Assembly: GCA_021773015.1 (NCBI GenBank)
Contig: JAJFKW010000001.1
Span: forward strand, 3,021,305-3,085,304
From: Woeseia sp.
GTDB lineage: Bacteria > Pseudomonadota > Gammaproteobacteria > Steroidobacterales > Woeseiaceae
DNA: 64,000 nt
Direction of reading: 5' to 3'
Part shown: piece by piece, positions 25,231 through 33,782 of the stretch
Layout: each line of letters opens with the position of its first letter
How positions within the stretch are numbered: the stretch's first letter is position 1
The notes under the pieces: model-generated
Databases searched by the model: none
What the model saw: only the letters and a program-made list of their open reading frames with translations
What the model was told of the DNA's origin: nothing
Made by a program: the position numbers and the translations under genes

Positions 25231-26282
25231 GACGTTGCGCCCCGTACAGCATCAGCGACGACGTCACCTAGTGCAACACCATTGCTCAATGCATTGATTG
25301 CCGGCAATCCCAAGCGCTGCATAATCTGCTCGGTCCCAACTGAGTTGTCGGTTGCCGGACCGGTCACCACGGTTGGCTCTACACCGTATTCATCGCGTAG
25401 AATTTTTGTACCACCCCAAGCGGAAACCGGATCATTCGCGCACAGAACAACGCATGAAAATGCATTACGGATTTCTTCATCAGCAAGAATCGCGTCGACC
25501 CCGTAGGCACCCAAAAGCCCGTCGCCCATTTCCAGAACAATTACGTCGGGTTGTTGTGCGGCAAGGCTTGTCAACAATGTGCGCGTTAGTGCGGGCCCGT
25601 TTTCGGCGGTGGTTGTGACAATGCCTAAATCGGAAAAAATCATCGAGGTGCTGGCGCCAGCATCTTCCATTGCGAGCACGTCCCTACGTAGAGAAACCCC
25701 GGTCGCCTTGCACGCCGCAACCTCGAGACCTTTGTTGCGAAGCCGGCTCACAATCGCGCACGCCGCCGCCGTTTTACCAGAGTCCATGCAGGTGCCAGCT
25801 AGTGCAACCACAGGTACCTTGGCAGTCACTAGTTTCGGTGAGCTGCCCAACGTGCTACTGCCAGCTCTGGCCGGAATTCCGATGCGTTCGCCGAGGTATG
25901 GAAAGGTCAAAACTGTGCCGATTACTTCACAGTCGAAAGGTGCCCCGACGTCGGGATTCGCCGAATCGCAAATCCCGAGTACTCCACCGACGTTGAGAAT
26001 CTGCACTTTGCTGCCGACGTTCAACACGTCAGGCAGATGGCCGGAATAACCACGCAGTGCTTTGCGATGTCCCAGTGCACCGACAACGACATCGCCCTGG
26101 TTTACCGTTGCCATCCGCCCGCTGGTCAATTCCAGCTGGTTGTAACGCGTTTTGTTGTTTAGAACTTTCGCGGCGACCAGCACGCCCTCCTCACAAGGAA
26201 TATCGCTAGAGACGCGCAACTCATGGCCCAAGTTGCTGTGCTGGGCAACGGACGCAACCTTATCGACAAAGATACTTTTCAT
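25227..26282 (-). CDS. P-loop protein of unknown function in the arginine operon (DUF1611/BioD-like fold)
   Basis: A 351-residue protein that I cannot name. I start at ATG 26282, one base after the argG stop; the frame extends 35 codons into argG without sense. The N-terminal half (1-150) looks beta-rich with many valines and glycines (DVVVGALGHRK, VQILNVGGVLGIC). From residue 158 a P-loop domain begins: VVALAGTCMDSGKTAAACAI (Lys170), then CKATG, VIVLEMGDGLLG and VVLCANDPVSAWGG. The P-loop region resembles dethiobiotin synthetase and DUF1611 proteins; DUF1611 includes the D-glutamate N-acyltransferase DgcN. Tight coupling to argG and argC implies a role in arginine synthesis. Confidence 0.75.
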   Translation of the reverse strand: MKSIFVDKVASVAQHSNLGHELRVSSDIPCEEGVLVAAKVLNNKTRYNQLELTSGRMATVNQGDVVVGALGHRKALRGYSGHLPDVLNVGSKVQILNVGGVLGICDSANPDVGAPFDCEVIGTVLTFPYLGERIGIPARAGSSTLGSSPKLVTAKVPVVALAGTCMDSGKTAAACAIVSRLRNKGLEVAACKATGVSLRRDVLAMEDAGASTSMIFSDLGIVTTTAENGPALTRTLLTSLAAQQPDVIVLEMGDGLLGAYGVDAILADEEIRNAFSCVVLCANDPVSAWGGTKILRDEYGVEPTVVTGPATDNSVGTEQIMQRLGLPAINALSNGVALGDVVADAVRGATS

Positions 26283-26283
26283 T

Positions 26284-27495
26284 TCAGGAATCTTGTGCAG
26301 CACGGGTTTGTAACGACCCTGCCAATGACATGATGCGGCTGTAGCCGAGGGCATCTGCGGCACTCCATTCGCCTGCCGCTTCGCCATACACTCCGCTGGT
26401 CGCTGCCAACAGTGAATACGCCGAATCGACGCCGGTGATGAACAGGCTCGCAGGCCTTAGGTCAAATCGGATCTTACCGCTGACTCTCTTTTGCGATGAG
26501 TCGAGAAGTGCTTCGACATCTCGGCAAGCCAAATCAAGTTGTTTGCCTTCGTGAATTAGATCGCCGTATATCGCTGCGACGTTTTCTTTTATTCGTGACT
26601 GTTGTGCGCTGAGCACTAATTTTTCCAATTCTCTATGCGCGACGATTAGTATTTCTGCTGCTGGTGCCTCGAACGCTACGCGACCTTTTGTGCCGAGGAC
26701 CGTGTCACCTAAATGGATTCCTCGACCAATTGCATATTGCCCACCGAGTTTCTCGAGTTTCTCAATAAGTGCCACGGGGCTCATTTGTTCTTCGTCGAGC
26801 GCAACAGGTATGCCGTTTTCAAAAGTGACTGAGTGCGAAGAAAGATCGCGTGGATTGTTCAATGCATCTTTCGACAGTACCCAAGCGGATTCGGGCAGTG
26901 ACTGTTGCGAACTAAGTGTTTCCTGCCCACCAATGGTGATACCCCACAAGCCGCGATTTACCGAATAAGCCGACCCTTGCGCAGGTAAGGGCATAGCGTG
27001 TTTTTTCAGGAAGTCTAGTTGCTCTTCTCGGACCCAACTGTTGTCACGCACCGGTGCAAGAATCTCAAGTTTCGGATTAAGTGTGCGCAAGGCCACCTCG
27101 AAGCGCACCTGATCATTGCCGGCAGCCGTGCAACCATGCGCGACGGTCGATGCCCCAAGCTTATTCGCAAGTCGTGCTAGTTCCGCGGCCTGAATCCCTC
27201 GCTCCGCGCCAACGCAAAGCGGGTATGTTTGGCCGCGCCGAACGTTGCCTGCAATCAGATAGCGGATAACGGATTCGAAATAGTCCCGTTTTGCATCGAG
27301 AATAATATGCTCAATGGCGCCAAGCGCGGCGGATCGACGGGTCAAGTCATCGGCCATTGCGCTGTCTATGCCGCCGGTGTCAACGGTAACTGTAATAACC
27401 GGCCGACCAACGTTGTCCTTCAACCACGGAACGCAAAATGACGTGTCGAGGCCGCCAGAGAACGCAAGAATTATTGGGCTGGTTTTGGTACTCAC
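26284..27495 (-). CDS. argG: Argininosuccinate synthase
   Basis: ATP-dependent joining of citrulline and aspartate. The 403-residue protein has the ATP-binding AFSGGLDTSFCVPWLKD (residues 12-28), AHGCTAAGNDQVRFE and GIHLGDTVLGTKGRVAFEAPAAEILI. Second gene of the operon, between argR and the P-loop gene. In an N-acylated pathway it would act after deacylation of N-acylcitrulline. Confidence 0.96.
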   Translation of the reverse strand: MSTKTSPIILAFSGGLDTSFCVPWLKDNVGRPVITVTVDTGGIDSAMADDLTRRSAALGAIEHIILDAKRDYFESVIRYLIAGNVRRGQTYPLCVGAERGIQAAELARLANKLGASTVAHGCTAAGNDQVRFEVALRTLNPKLEILAPVRDNSWVREEQLDFLKKHAMPLPAQGSAYSVNRGLWGITIGGQETLSSQQSLPESAWVLSKDALNNPRDLSSHSVTFENGIPVALDEEQMSPVALIEKLEKLGGQYAIGRGIHLGDTVLGTKGRVAFEAPAAEILIVAHRELEKLVLSAQQSRIKENVAAIYGDLIHEGKQLDLACRDVEALLDSSQKRVSGKIRFDLRPASLFITGVDSAYSLLAATSGVYGEAAGEWSAADALGYSRIMSLAGSLQTRAAQDS

Positions 27496-27520
27496 GAAAA
27501 CTCCAACACGCGTAAATAGA

Positions 27521-27982
27521 TTAACTGTGAGAAACGGCGCTTTCTATTCGCGCAAGTAAATTTCTTTGGGCTGCGGCGCTGGTGGTGGCCGTAAACACTG
27601 TGTCGTCGCCGCCGACGTTACCAACAATTTCCGGCCAAGCACTTCGATCCAGAGCTAGTGCTACTCGCTGTGCAGCGCCAATCGCAGTTTTGATGACCAA
27701 GAGATTCGGTCCGGCCGGTCGAAGGTCTCTTAGTAAATCCGCAACTTCTGCGATTTCGTTTGCAGCCTCGGAATTTGCAGGTTCAAGCTCGTATCCGGTC
27801 GTAGTTTTGATTGCACCAAGCTCCTTTAAGTCCCGACTGACGCTCGACTGAGTCGCATCGAAACCTTTTTCGAGTAGCGCAGAAACTACGAATTTTTGTG
27901 TGGCTGCCGGGCCACTACGCAACAGCTCACGAATGGCTTCGCGACGATCAGCTTGATTGTCTATGGAGTTTGGCATAAGCAT
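27521..27982 (-). CDS. argR: Arginine repressor
   Basis: A 153-residue hexameric repressor/activator. The N-terminal winged helix contains DATQSSVSRDLKELGAIKT and the C-terminal arginine-binding domain shows GNVGGDDTVFTAT. It is the first gene of the arginine operon, 25 bases before argG, a set-up for autoregulation. The ATG at 27982 or the one two codons later (27976) may be used; no strong ribosome site distinguishes them. Confidence 0.94.
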   Translation of the reverse strand: MLMPNSIDNQADRREAIRELLRSGPAATQKFVVSALLEKGFDATQSSVSRDLKELGAIKTTTGYELEPANSEAANEIAEVADLLRDLRPAGPNLLVIKTAIGAAQRVALALDRSAWPEIVGNVGGDDTVFTATTSAAAQRNLLARIESAVSHS

Positions 27983-28000
27983 TCTGCATAAATATGCGCA
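27983..28000. promoter_or_regulatory. Candidate ARG box at the head of the arginine operon
   Basis: TCTGCATAAATATGCGCA is a palindrome (TGCAT-AAAT-ATGCG) close to the ArgR consensus TGAAT-W4-ATTCA, with one or two mismatches per arm. It directly precedes the argR start. The next candidate half-sites (28011-28028, around GTGCATATTCGG) have poor spacing, so I do not count them. Confidence 0.4.
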
Positions 28001-28157
28001 TAACTAAACCACAATGTGCATATTCGGTCAAGAACTTTTGACTCAGATCGTGAACACTATTCGGCACCATCACGCTATAGCGTGCTCGGAATAGGGTTTA
28101 TAGGGTGGGATTGGTAACATCCGCCGCTCATTGGGACTGGGAGTGGAAGTGGAATTT

Positions 28158-28826
28158 ATGGATACGGTTGAGGTAGCAAGTGGGGACGAGTTCGACGGCT
28201 GCGTTATCTGGCTGCACGGACTTGGCGCCGATGGACACGATTTTGAGCCGATCGTGCCGCAATTGACTTTGCCGGAGGAATTGCGGCTGAGGTTCGTATT
28301 TCCGCACGCGCCAGTGCGTCCGGTCACCATAAACAATGGTGTCGCTATGCGCGCTTGGTATGACATATTTTCACTTGATCGCGATGGACCAGTGGACGAC
28401 AAAGGCATTCGTCAGAGTGCCTCAATATTGGAGGCATTGATTGAACGCGAGCATGCGCGCGGAATTGCTTTCGAAAATATCGTTGTTGCTGGATTTTCCC
28501 AAGGCGGAGCCATTGCTTCACACTGTGCGCTTCGGTTCCGCCATCGCCTCGGTGGGCTGATGGCGTTATCCACTTATTTGCCGTTGCAATCGACTTTGAA
28601 TGCAGAGATCAAGCAGGGCGCGCAATCGGAAAGCAAGGATTTGCCGATATTTGTGGCGCACGGAGAATTCGATCCGGTGTTGCCAATGCAACTTGGACTC
28701 GCATCACGAGACGCGATGATCGCGCTGGGTTTCGCAGTGGAGTGGTTCGTTTACCCGATGCAACATGCGGTGTGTCCACAAGAGATCGACGATATTAGTA
28801 TTTGGCTTCGCAGCTGCTTTCAATAA
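28158..28826 (+). CDS. Alpha/beta-hydrolase, carboxylesterase/acyl-protein thioesterase family
   Basis: A 222-residue esterase of the PF02230 family. I start at ATG 28158 (MDTVEVAS); a TTG 9 codons upstream is possible. Signatures are VIWLHGLGADGHDFEPIVPQL, the nucleophile elbow GFSQGGAIA (Ser near residue 112), VAHGEFDPVLP (Asp) and a C-terminal His in PMQHAVCPQEID. Substrate unknown. It converges on the NRDE gene. Confidence 0.9.
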   Translation: MDTVEVASGDEFDGCVIWLHGLGADGHDFEPIVPQLTLPEELRLRFVFPHAPVRPVTINNGVAMRAWYDIFSLDRDGPVDDKGIRQSASILEALIEREHARGIAFENIVVAGFSQGGAIASHCALRFRHRLGGLMALSTYLPLQSTLNAEIKQGAQSESKDLPIFVAHGEFDPVLPMQLGLASRDAMIALGFAVEWFVYPMQHAVCPQEIDDISIWLRSCFQ

Positions 28827-28836
28827 TCGGGCCAAT

Positions 28837-29583
28837 CTAAAACTCAAATTGAGAGAAGCCATTTTCGCTGCCATTGGCGTCGAAGCGACGTTCGGTAAAC
28901 TCAGTATGACCGTCTTCGCGGCGCAGCAATACGGTAGTACATCGCGTACCGTAATCTGGCGTTACAATAAAAGGGGCCGTCAGAGCGCTCGCCATCTCCT
29001 GCGGCAAGTGCTCAGAATTTACGTCTTCCGCCGCCGTATTGCGATCGCCCATTAGTTCGAGCAAGCTTTGAGCAGAGATTCTATCCGCATCGATAAGATC
29101 GGTCAGGCTTTCCTTGCTCTTGGTAAGTTTGGTCCATGGTGTGTCCAGAGCTGCGTTGCTTAAGCCATACACGCCGCTAGCGAGTTCATCCTCGGAATCT
29201 CCGCGGTTGGAGATGTAGCTAATCGATTTTGAGTCGCCAGACAACAAATTGAAGCCCGCATAGTCTTCCGCATCGATATTGTTGGAGAATAACTTTGGTG
29301 ACTCCGATCCAGATACGAAGTTTGTTACCAGATCGCCACGGGATTTGTAATCCGTGTGCGTGAATGATTGCTCGCGGTAATTTGTTACCGTAGCAAACCG
29401 TCCGCTTCGACTAACTGCAAGCCAACTGCCGCCTGCTTGTAAATCTTTTCCGGCCAGTATGTCAGGCATGTCCTGCCACCAGTTTGCGGCGTCCGCCGGG
29501 CGCCCATGAAATTCGTCCCGATTTGCAGCGAGAATTAACTCGAACTGTGGGTGGGCGCGCCACGCAAATGCAATAAGACACAT
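28837..29583 (-). CDS. NRDE family protein (TANGO2-like)
   Basis: A 248-residue protein whose start MCLIAFAWRAH is chosen because the Ntn-type Cys2 must become N-terminal; the frame opens 13 codons earlier. The name-giving NRDE is in LILAANRDEFHGRPADAANWW. GKDLQAGGSWLAVSRSGRFATVTNYRE is also typical. Bacterial members are uncharacterised; eukaryotic TANGO2 is linked to haem and acyl-CoA handling. It follows nudC in the same direction 13 bases away. Confidence 0.88.
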   Translation of the reverse strand: MCLIAFAWRAHPQFELILAANRDEFHGRPADAANWWQDMPDILAGKDLQAGGSWLAVSRSGRFATVTNYREQSFTHTDYKSRGDLVTNFVSGSESPKLFSNNIDAEDYAGFNLLSGDSKSISYISNRGDSEDELASGVYGLSNAALDTPWTKLTKSKESLTDLIDADRISAQSLLELMGDRNTAAEDVNSEHLPQEMASALTAPFIVTPDYGTRCTTVLLRREDGHTEFTERRFDANGSENGFSQFEF

Positions 29584-29596
29584 AATCGTGTACCGC

Positions 29597-30484
29597 TTAG
29601 CGGTCTTTTTTGCGCCAATCATCGACTAGTCGTCTAGCAATTGACAGTCGATAAGGTAGTCGAGGAAAACCGGAGTTAATCTGCTTCCGTGTAAACCATT
29701 GGGCGTCTTCAAGCTCGCCATCGTTGAGCTGAATCTCATCGCTGGCAGCAATAGCCGTAAAACCCAGCATGAGCGAAGACGGAAATGGCCAAGGCTGCGA
29801 ACTGTGATATCGAATGTCTTGTACGCGGATATTGGTTTCCTCATGTACTTCACGCTTAACCGCGTCTTCCAGGCTTTCGCCTGGTTCGACGAATCCTGCG
29901 ATGGTCGAGTAGCGATTTTCTGGCCACGAAGCCTGCCTCCCCAAAAGGCAACGATCGCGGTCCGCAACCAATACTATGATCGCGGGGTCAACACGCGGGA
30001 ACAGTTGCGCGCCACATCCCTCATTGAGACAAACTTTAATATTGCCGCCCGATTGCACTCTAGTATCGGAGCCACAGCGGCCACAGAATTTTTGGCTTTG
30101 ATGCCACAGTACCAATGCTCGAGCATGCGCAACGATGTTGGCTTCATCAATGGGTAGTAGGCTGCCGAGGTAGCGCAGGTCGTGATACTCACCCTCTGCG
30201 GCAAATGGTATGTCATCTCCATCGCCAACATTCAGCGCAAATGCTGGTCGCTCCCTAAACATACCGAGAAAAATTACATTTTCGTCATCCAGATATTGAC
30301 TGACGACATCGCGCGACAAAAATACCGCGTGCACCGGCTCGCCGCGTGCTAGGCACTTGTCTCGCCAAACCGGGGCAAACAAACACTGCGAGCTCAGCAA
30401 CGCTTCCGCAAGCCAATCTGGGTCCTTTCGTAAGTGTCCAGAACGATCAACGTAGGCGCCCGCGAATACATTTTCACCGTTCAC
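29597..30484 (-). CDS. nudC: NADH pyrophosphatase (NAD-capped RNA hydrolase)
   Basis: Nudix enzyme that cleaves NADH and removes NAD caps from RNA. The 295-residue protein (GTG start at 30484) has a zinc ribbon FCGRCGSDTRVQSGG...CLNEGCG (about residues 121-146), the Nudix box GFVEPGESLEDAVKREVHEETNI and the NudC specificity motif SQPWPFPSSLMLGF. Length and domain order match E. coli NudC. Confidence 0.94.
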   Translation of the reverse strand: MNGENVFAGAYVDRSGHLRKDPDWLAEALLSSQCLFAPVWRDKCLARGEPVHAVFLSRDVVSQYLDDENVIFLGMFRERPAFALNVGDGDDIPFAAEGEYHDLRYLGSLLPIDEANIVAHARALVLWHQSQKFCGRCGSDTRVQSGGNIKVCLNEGCGAQLFPRVDPAIIVLVADRDRCLLGRQASWPENRYSTIAGFVEPGESLEDAVKREVHEETNIRVQDIRYHSSQPWPFPSSLMLGFTAIAASDEIQLNDGELEDAQWFTRKQINSGFPRLPYRLSIARRLVDDWRKKDR

Positions 30485-30616
30485 GTAGCTTCGCCGGTTT
30501 TTCGAATTGAGCGTGTTGACGACTCCGACGACTAGCGCCGGAGATTAATAGATAATCGAGCATTGCAAAATTGTACCGGAAAATCAGCTGGCGAATCGTC
30601 GCAGCGTCAAAAATCC

Positions 30617-31207
30617 CTACCGACTGAAATTACTCACGCTCAATTTTCGGCGCCTCGGATTCGAAATTTCACAACACGGACACAATTGTAGATCGAGTGC
30701 GTAGCTATCCTGAACATAAAAAGTATTGCATTCACGGCACGAAGAGAGATACAGCTCGTCATTCAGAGAAACCGTTTGCAGCAGGCTCCACGCCCATTCA
30801 AAACTCAACAATGCTCCAGCATGAAGTGCCATATAGACTTCGTATGCGTCACAAAGTCGCCTTCCATAGTCAACGCTCGGACGCGGCCAAAGCGCATGTA
30901 AATTGCGTTCGGTGTCAATTCTCAGTAATTGATTACAACAATAGAGTGCGATTAGTGTTGTCGACTCGAGTTGATTCTGCGCGCTCTTGACAAAACGCCC
31001 GATTTGCCGCGGTGATTTGCCGCGATGGCGCTTGATGTTGCCGGCAGCGCCGTGTTGGAAGTAGGTGCCGTACAACTTTCGAATACGATCATCGCTGAGG
31101 CCTGTGCATTCGCGAATCGTGCGAGTTCTAGCTTCGTGGCCAATCATGCGCAATGCCAATTCAAATTGCGCCCGCTCTGTGGCGTAGCGGTCATCTGTTA
31201 GTCTCAT
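30617..31207 (-). CDS. FlhC-like transcriptional regulator, orphan
   Basis: A 196-residue protein resembling flagellar master regulator FlhC: helical N-terminus with GLSDDRIRKLYGTYF (like LSRERLIRLY of FlhC), a central YEVYMALHAGALLSFEWAWSLLQTVS (like the RAWTLVRFV segment) and a C-terminal zinc site CRECNTFYVQDSYALDLQLCPCC. There is no flhD beside it and no flagellar gene in the window. The basic KRHRGKSPRQIGRFV is not in enterobacterial FlhC. Divergent from the next, unknown gene across a very AT-rich 143-base gap. Confidence 0.75.
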   Translation of the reverse strand: MRLTDDRYATERAQFELALRMIGHEARTRTIRECTGLSDDRIRKLYGTYFQHGAAGNIKRHRGKSPRQIGRFVKSAQNQLESTTLIALYCCNQLLRIDTERNLHALWPRPSVDYGRRLCDAYEVYMALHAGALLSFEWAWSLLQTVSLNDELYLSSCRECNTFYVQDSYALDLQLCPCCEISNPRRRKLSVSNFSR

Positions 31208-31287
31208 AACTCCACCTTTCTGCTAAATTAAAACCATATATTGTAATTATTAAGCATAATACAACTATTAATGGTCATACAAGCAAA

Positions 31288-31304
31288 TATATAGTATCTA
31301 TATA
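31288..31304. promoter_or_regulatory. Palindrome in the AT-rich divergent intergenic region
   Basis: TATATAG-TAT-CTATATA is a perfect inverted repeat with 7-bp arms between the FlhC-like gene and the gene at 31351. A looser pair, ACCATATATTGTA (from 31232) against ACAACTATTAATGGT, flanks it. It could be an operator or simply an AT-rich promoter. Confidence 0.35.
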
Positions 31305-31350
31305 AAACGAGAAGAATTTCAGACCAATACGCTCAGGGGACAAAAAAACA

Positions 31351-32001
31351 ATGAACAACTCAGTCCAATCGATATATAGCAACGTATCTGCGTTAAACCG
31401 CGAATTCGTAAGACTGCTTCGTCAGTATCCCGCTCAATTTGGCGTGGCAGATCCCACAAACCGTATAGCTCGGCTCGGTAGACGCCAGCGAGACTGGCTT
31501 GCAGAGGTCCCATTCCTATTATTTTCGCTTGCCGAAGAGGACCATCAGTTGTGGCGGCAATTGATTGAGTCGACCGATAGATTCGATCTGCCTCTGAACT
31601 CAGACGGCAAGTCTCACGAAATTGCGGCATTGGCTCAGGCAGCCATGAGTTTCTTATGGCACCTGGCGAAGCGTGATCCGTTTGCGGCGCGCATCATCAG
31701 CGGTGCTGACCGAAATTGGTGCGACTTGATTGCAGAAGTGGATTGCGTCGCGTTACTTGCGAAGGTCAAGCTCCGCAATGATCTGTTGGAAGCACGGCGT
31801 GCAGATAATGTCGATATTTGGCACAAACTCCTCACCGTTGGTGTCAGTGTCGACAGGGATACCCGAGGTGCAGCGCGAATGTCATCGCTCCAATGTATCC
31901 TGACCTCTACCGCGAGTGCAAAAGGGCGCGAATGGACCGCGGCAGCATGCGTATCTAAATCGCCCGCATATCAAGTTGCTGATCGTACAGACAATAAATA
32001 A
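31351..32001 (+). CDS. Hypothetical protein, divergent from the FlhC-like gene
   Basis: A 216-residue protein I do not recognise. No signal peptide or membrane segment is visible. It looks mostly alpha-helical with a basic, tryptophan-containing middle (RLGRRQRDWLAEVPFLLFSLAEEDHQLWRQL) and a serine/alanine-rich end. A good ribosome site (AGGGGA at 31336-31341) supports the start. Its partner by position is the divergent FlhC-like regulator; an ABC exporter follows 51 bases later. Confidence 0.7.
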   Translation: MNNSVQSIYSNVSALNREFVRLLRQYPAQFGVADPTNRIARLGRRQRDWLAEVPFLLFSLAEEDHQLWRQLIESTDRFDLPLNSDGKSHEIAALAQAAMSFLWHLAKRDPFAARIISGADRNWCDLIAEVDCVALLAKVKLRNDLLEARRADNVDIWHKLLTVGVSVDRDTRGAARMSSLQCILTSTASAKGREWTAAACVSKSPAYQVADRTDNK

Positions 32002-32052
32002 CATCTTTTTGTTTTCAACCGGTCGCGGCGCGTGTATACAATACGCGTCTCA

Positions 32053-32985
32053 ATGCACGCTCTATCAATAAAAAATCTAACCAAGACATACGGAAACGGC
32101 GCTCAAGCGCTCAAAGGCATCAATCTTGAGGTTGAGTCAGGCGATTTCTATGCATTGTTGGGTCCCAATGGTGCCGGTAAGACAACGGCGATAGGCATAG
32201 TCTCTTCGTTAGTCAACAAAACGTCCGGCGATGTATTGGTGTTTGGCCATAGTCTCGATAGCGATCTAGCAGCCGCAAAATCTTGTATCGGGCTTGTGCC
32301 ACAGGAAATAAATTTGAACCTCTTCGATACGGTGCTGAATACGGTAGTCAATTCAGCGGGTTATTACGGAATTGAACGGCGCTTGGCTATGCGCAGGGCA
32401 GAGAAGTACCTGGGACAACTGCGACTCTGGGATAGGAGGTTCGACCCTTCACGGAGTTTGTCCGGCGGAATGAAACGTCGCTTAATGATCGCACGTGCGC
32501 TAGTTCACGAGCCAAAGTTGCTGATTCTTGACGAGCCGACCGCGGGTGTGGATATCGAAATTCGACGTTCGATGTGGGATTTTCTTCAAGAGACCAATGC
32601 CGCAGGTACCACTATTATCCTAACGACGCATTATTTGGAGGAAGCAGAATCGCTGTGCCGGCGCATCGCAATCATTGACGATGGAACTATTATCGAAGAT
32701 GCGCGAATGAGCGACGTGCTGCGAAAATTGAAGGGCGAAGTATTCGTACTGAGTCTGGATGAACCGACAACAGAGTTACCGGTTTTGCCTGGTTTTGAGA
32801 CTCGCGTGCGTGATGACGGGCAAATAGAGGTTAGTGTCAGCGAGGCACACAATATTAATTCACTGTTCGCGGAATTGAATCGTCAAGGCGTCAAAGTCTC
32901 TAGCCTACGAAATAAGGCTAATCGGTTGGAGGAATTGTTCATTCGTCTTGTAGAGTCGAAGCCACGTAATTCTGTCGTAGGTTAG
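32053..32985 (+). CDS. ABC transporter ATP-binding protein (YadG-like)
   Basis: A 310-residue ATPase of an ABC-2 exporter. ATG 32053 (MHALSIKNLTKTYG) is preferred to an upstream GTG. Walker A GPNGAGKTT, Q-loop VPQEINLN, signature LSGGMKRRLMIARAL and Walker B LLILDEPTAGVD are intact. The permease gene follows 6 bases after its stop. The cargo is unknown. Confidence 0.93.
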   Translation: MHALSIKNLTKTYGNGAQALKGINLEVESGDFYALLGPNGAGKTTAIGIVSSLVNKTSGDVLVFGHSLDSDLAAAKSCIGLVPQEINLNLFDTVLNTVVNSAGYYGIERRLAMRRAEKYLGQLRLWDRRFDPSRSLSGGMKRRLMIARALVHEPKLLILDEPTAGVDIEIRRSMWDFLQETNAAGTTIILTTHYLEEAESLCRRIAIIDDGTIIEDARMSDVLRKLKGEVFVLSLDEPTTELPVLPGFETRVRDDGQIEVSVSEAHNINSLFAELNRQGVKVSSLRNKANRLEELFIRLVESKPRNSVVG

Positions 32986-32991
32986 CCACCC

Positions 32992-33765
32992 GTGAATATT
33001 CGTCTAAATTGGGTCGCACTGAAGACTATTGTCACGAAAGAAGTCCTGCGAGTCCTTCGCATTTGGGTGCAAACCATCGTACCTCCGGCAATCACAATGA
33101 CCTTGTATTTCATAATTTTTGGCAACCTGATCGGCCGGCGCATAGGCGAAATGGCCGGCTTCGATTATATGCAATACATTGCGCCTGGTTTGATCATGAT
33201 GTCGGTGATCACCAACTCATACGGAAATGTTGTTTCATCATTTTTCGGCGCTAAGTTCGCCGGGCATGTCGAAGAAATGATCGTATCGCCAATGTCGAAT
33301 GCGACGATCGTAATAGGTCACGTAGCAGGAGGCGTAATACGTGGGATATTGGTTGGCATCGTCGTCACCATTATCGCTTTGTTTTTCACTGACTTAACAA
33401 TTGTCCACCCGCTGATTACCGTATCAATGGTTGTTCTATCATCCACCGTATTTGCCTTGGCCGGGTTCATCAATGCGATTTTCGCGAAAAAGTTTGATGA
33501 CATCTCGATTATCCCGACGTTTGTGCTAACGCCGCTAACTTATTTAGGCGGCGTTTTTTACTCAATAGCACTACTGCCAGAATTGTGGCAAAAAGTATCT
33601 CTTGGTAACCCAATTCTGTACATGGTTAACGCTTTTCGATTTGGAATCTTGGGTGTTTCGGATATCAGCATTTCTTACGCCTATGCAATCGTTGTGTTGT
33701 TTGTTGTGGGATTATTTTCGGCGTGCATGTACTTGCTTAATCGCGGTTACGGAATTCGCGAATAA
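32992..33765 (+). CDS. ABC-2 type permease (YadH-like)
   Basis: A 257-residue inner-membrane protein with six predicted helices and the ABC-2 family feature ALAGFINAIFAKKFDDISIIPTFVLTPLTYLGGVFYS. It starts with GTG at 32992 and partners the ATPase upstream. The next gene begins 17 bases later, so all three may share a transcript. Confidence 0.92.
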   Translation: MNIRLNWVALKTIVTKEVLRVLRIWVQTIVPPAITMTLYFIIFGNLIGRRIGEMAGFDYMQYIAPGLIMMSVITNSYGNVVSSFFGAKFAGHVEEMIVSPMSNATIVIGHVAGGVIRGILVGIVVTIIALFFTDLTIVHPLITVSMVVLSSTVFALAGFINAIFAKKFDDISIIPTFVLTPLTYLGGVFYSIALLPELWQKVSLGNPILYMVNAFRFGILGVSDISISYAYAIVVLFVVGLFSACMYLLNRGYGIRE

Positions 33766-33782
33766 GGGGGCGTAGGTCAACA

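Noticed and set aside
25282-26049. Plus-strand open frames opposite the P-loop gene
   Set aside because: Antisense shadows with low-complexity composition.
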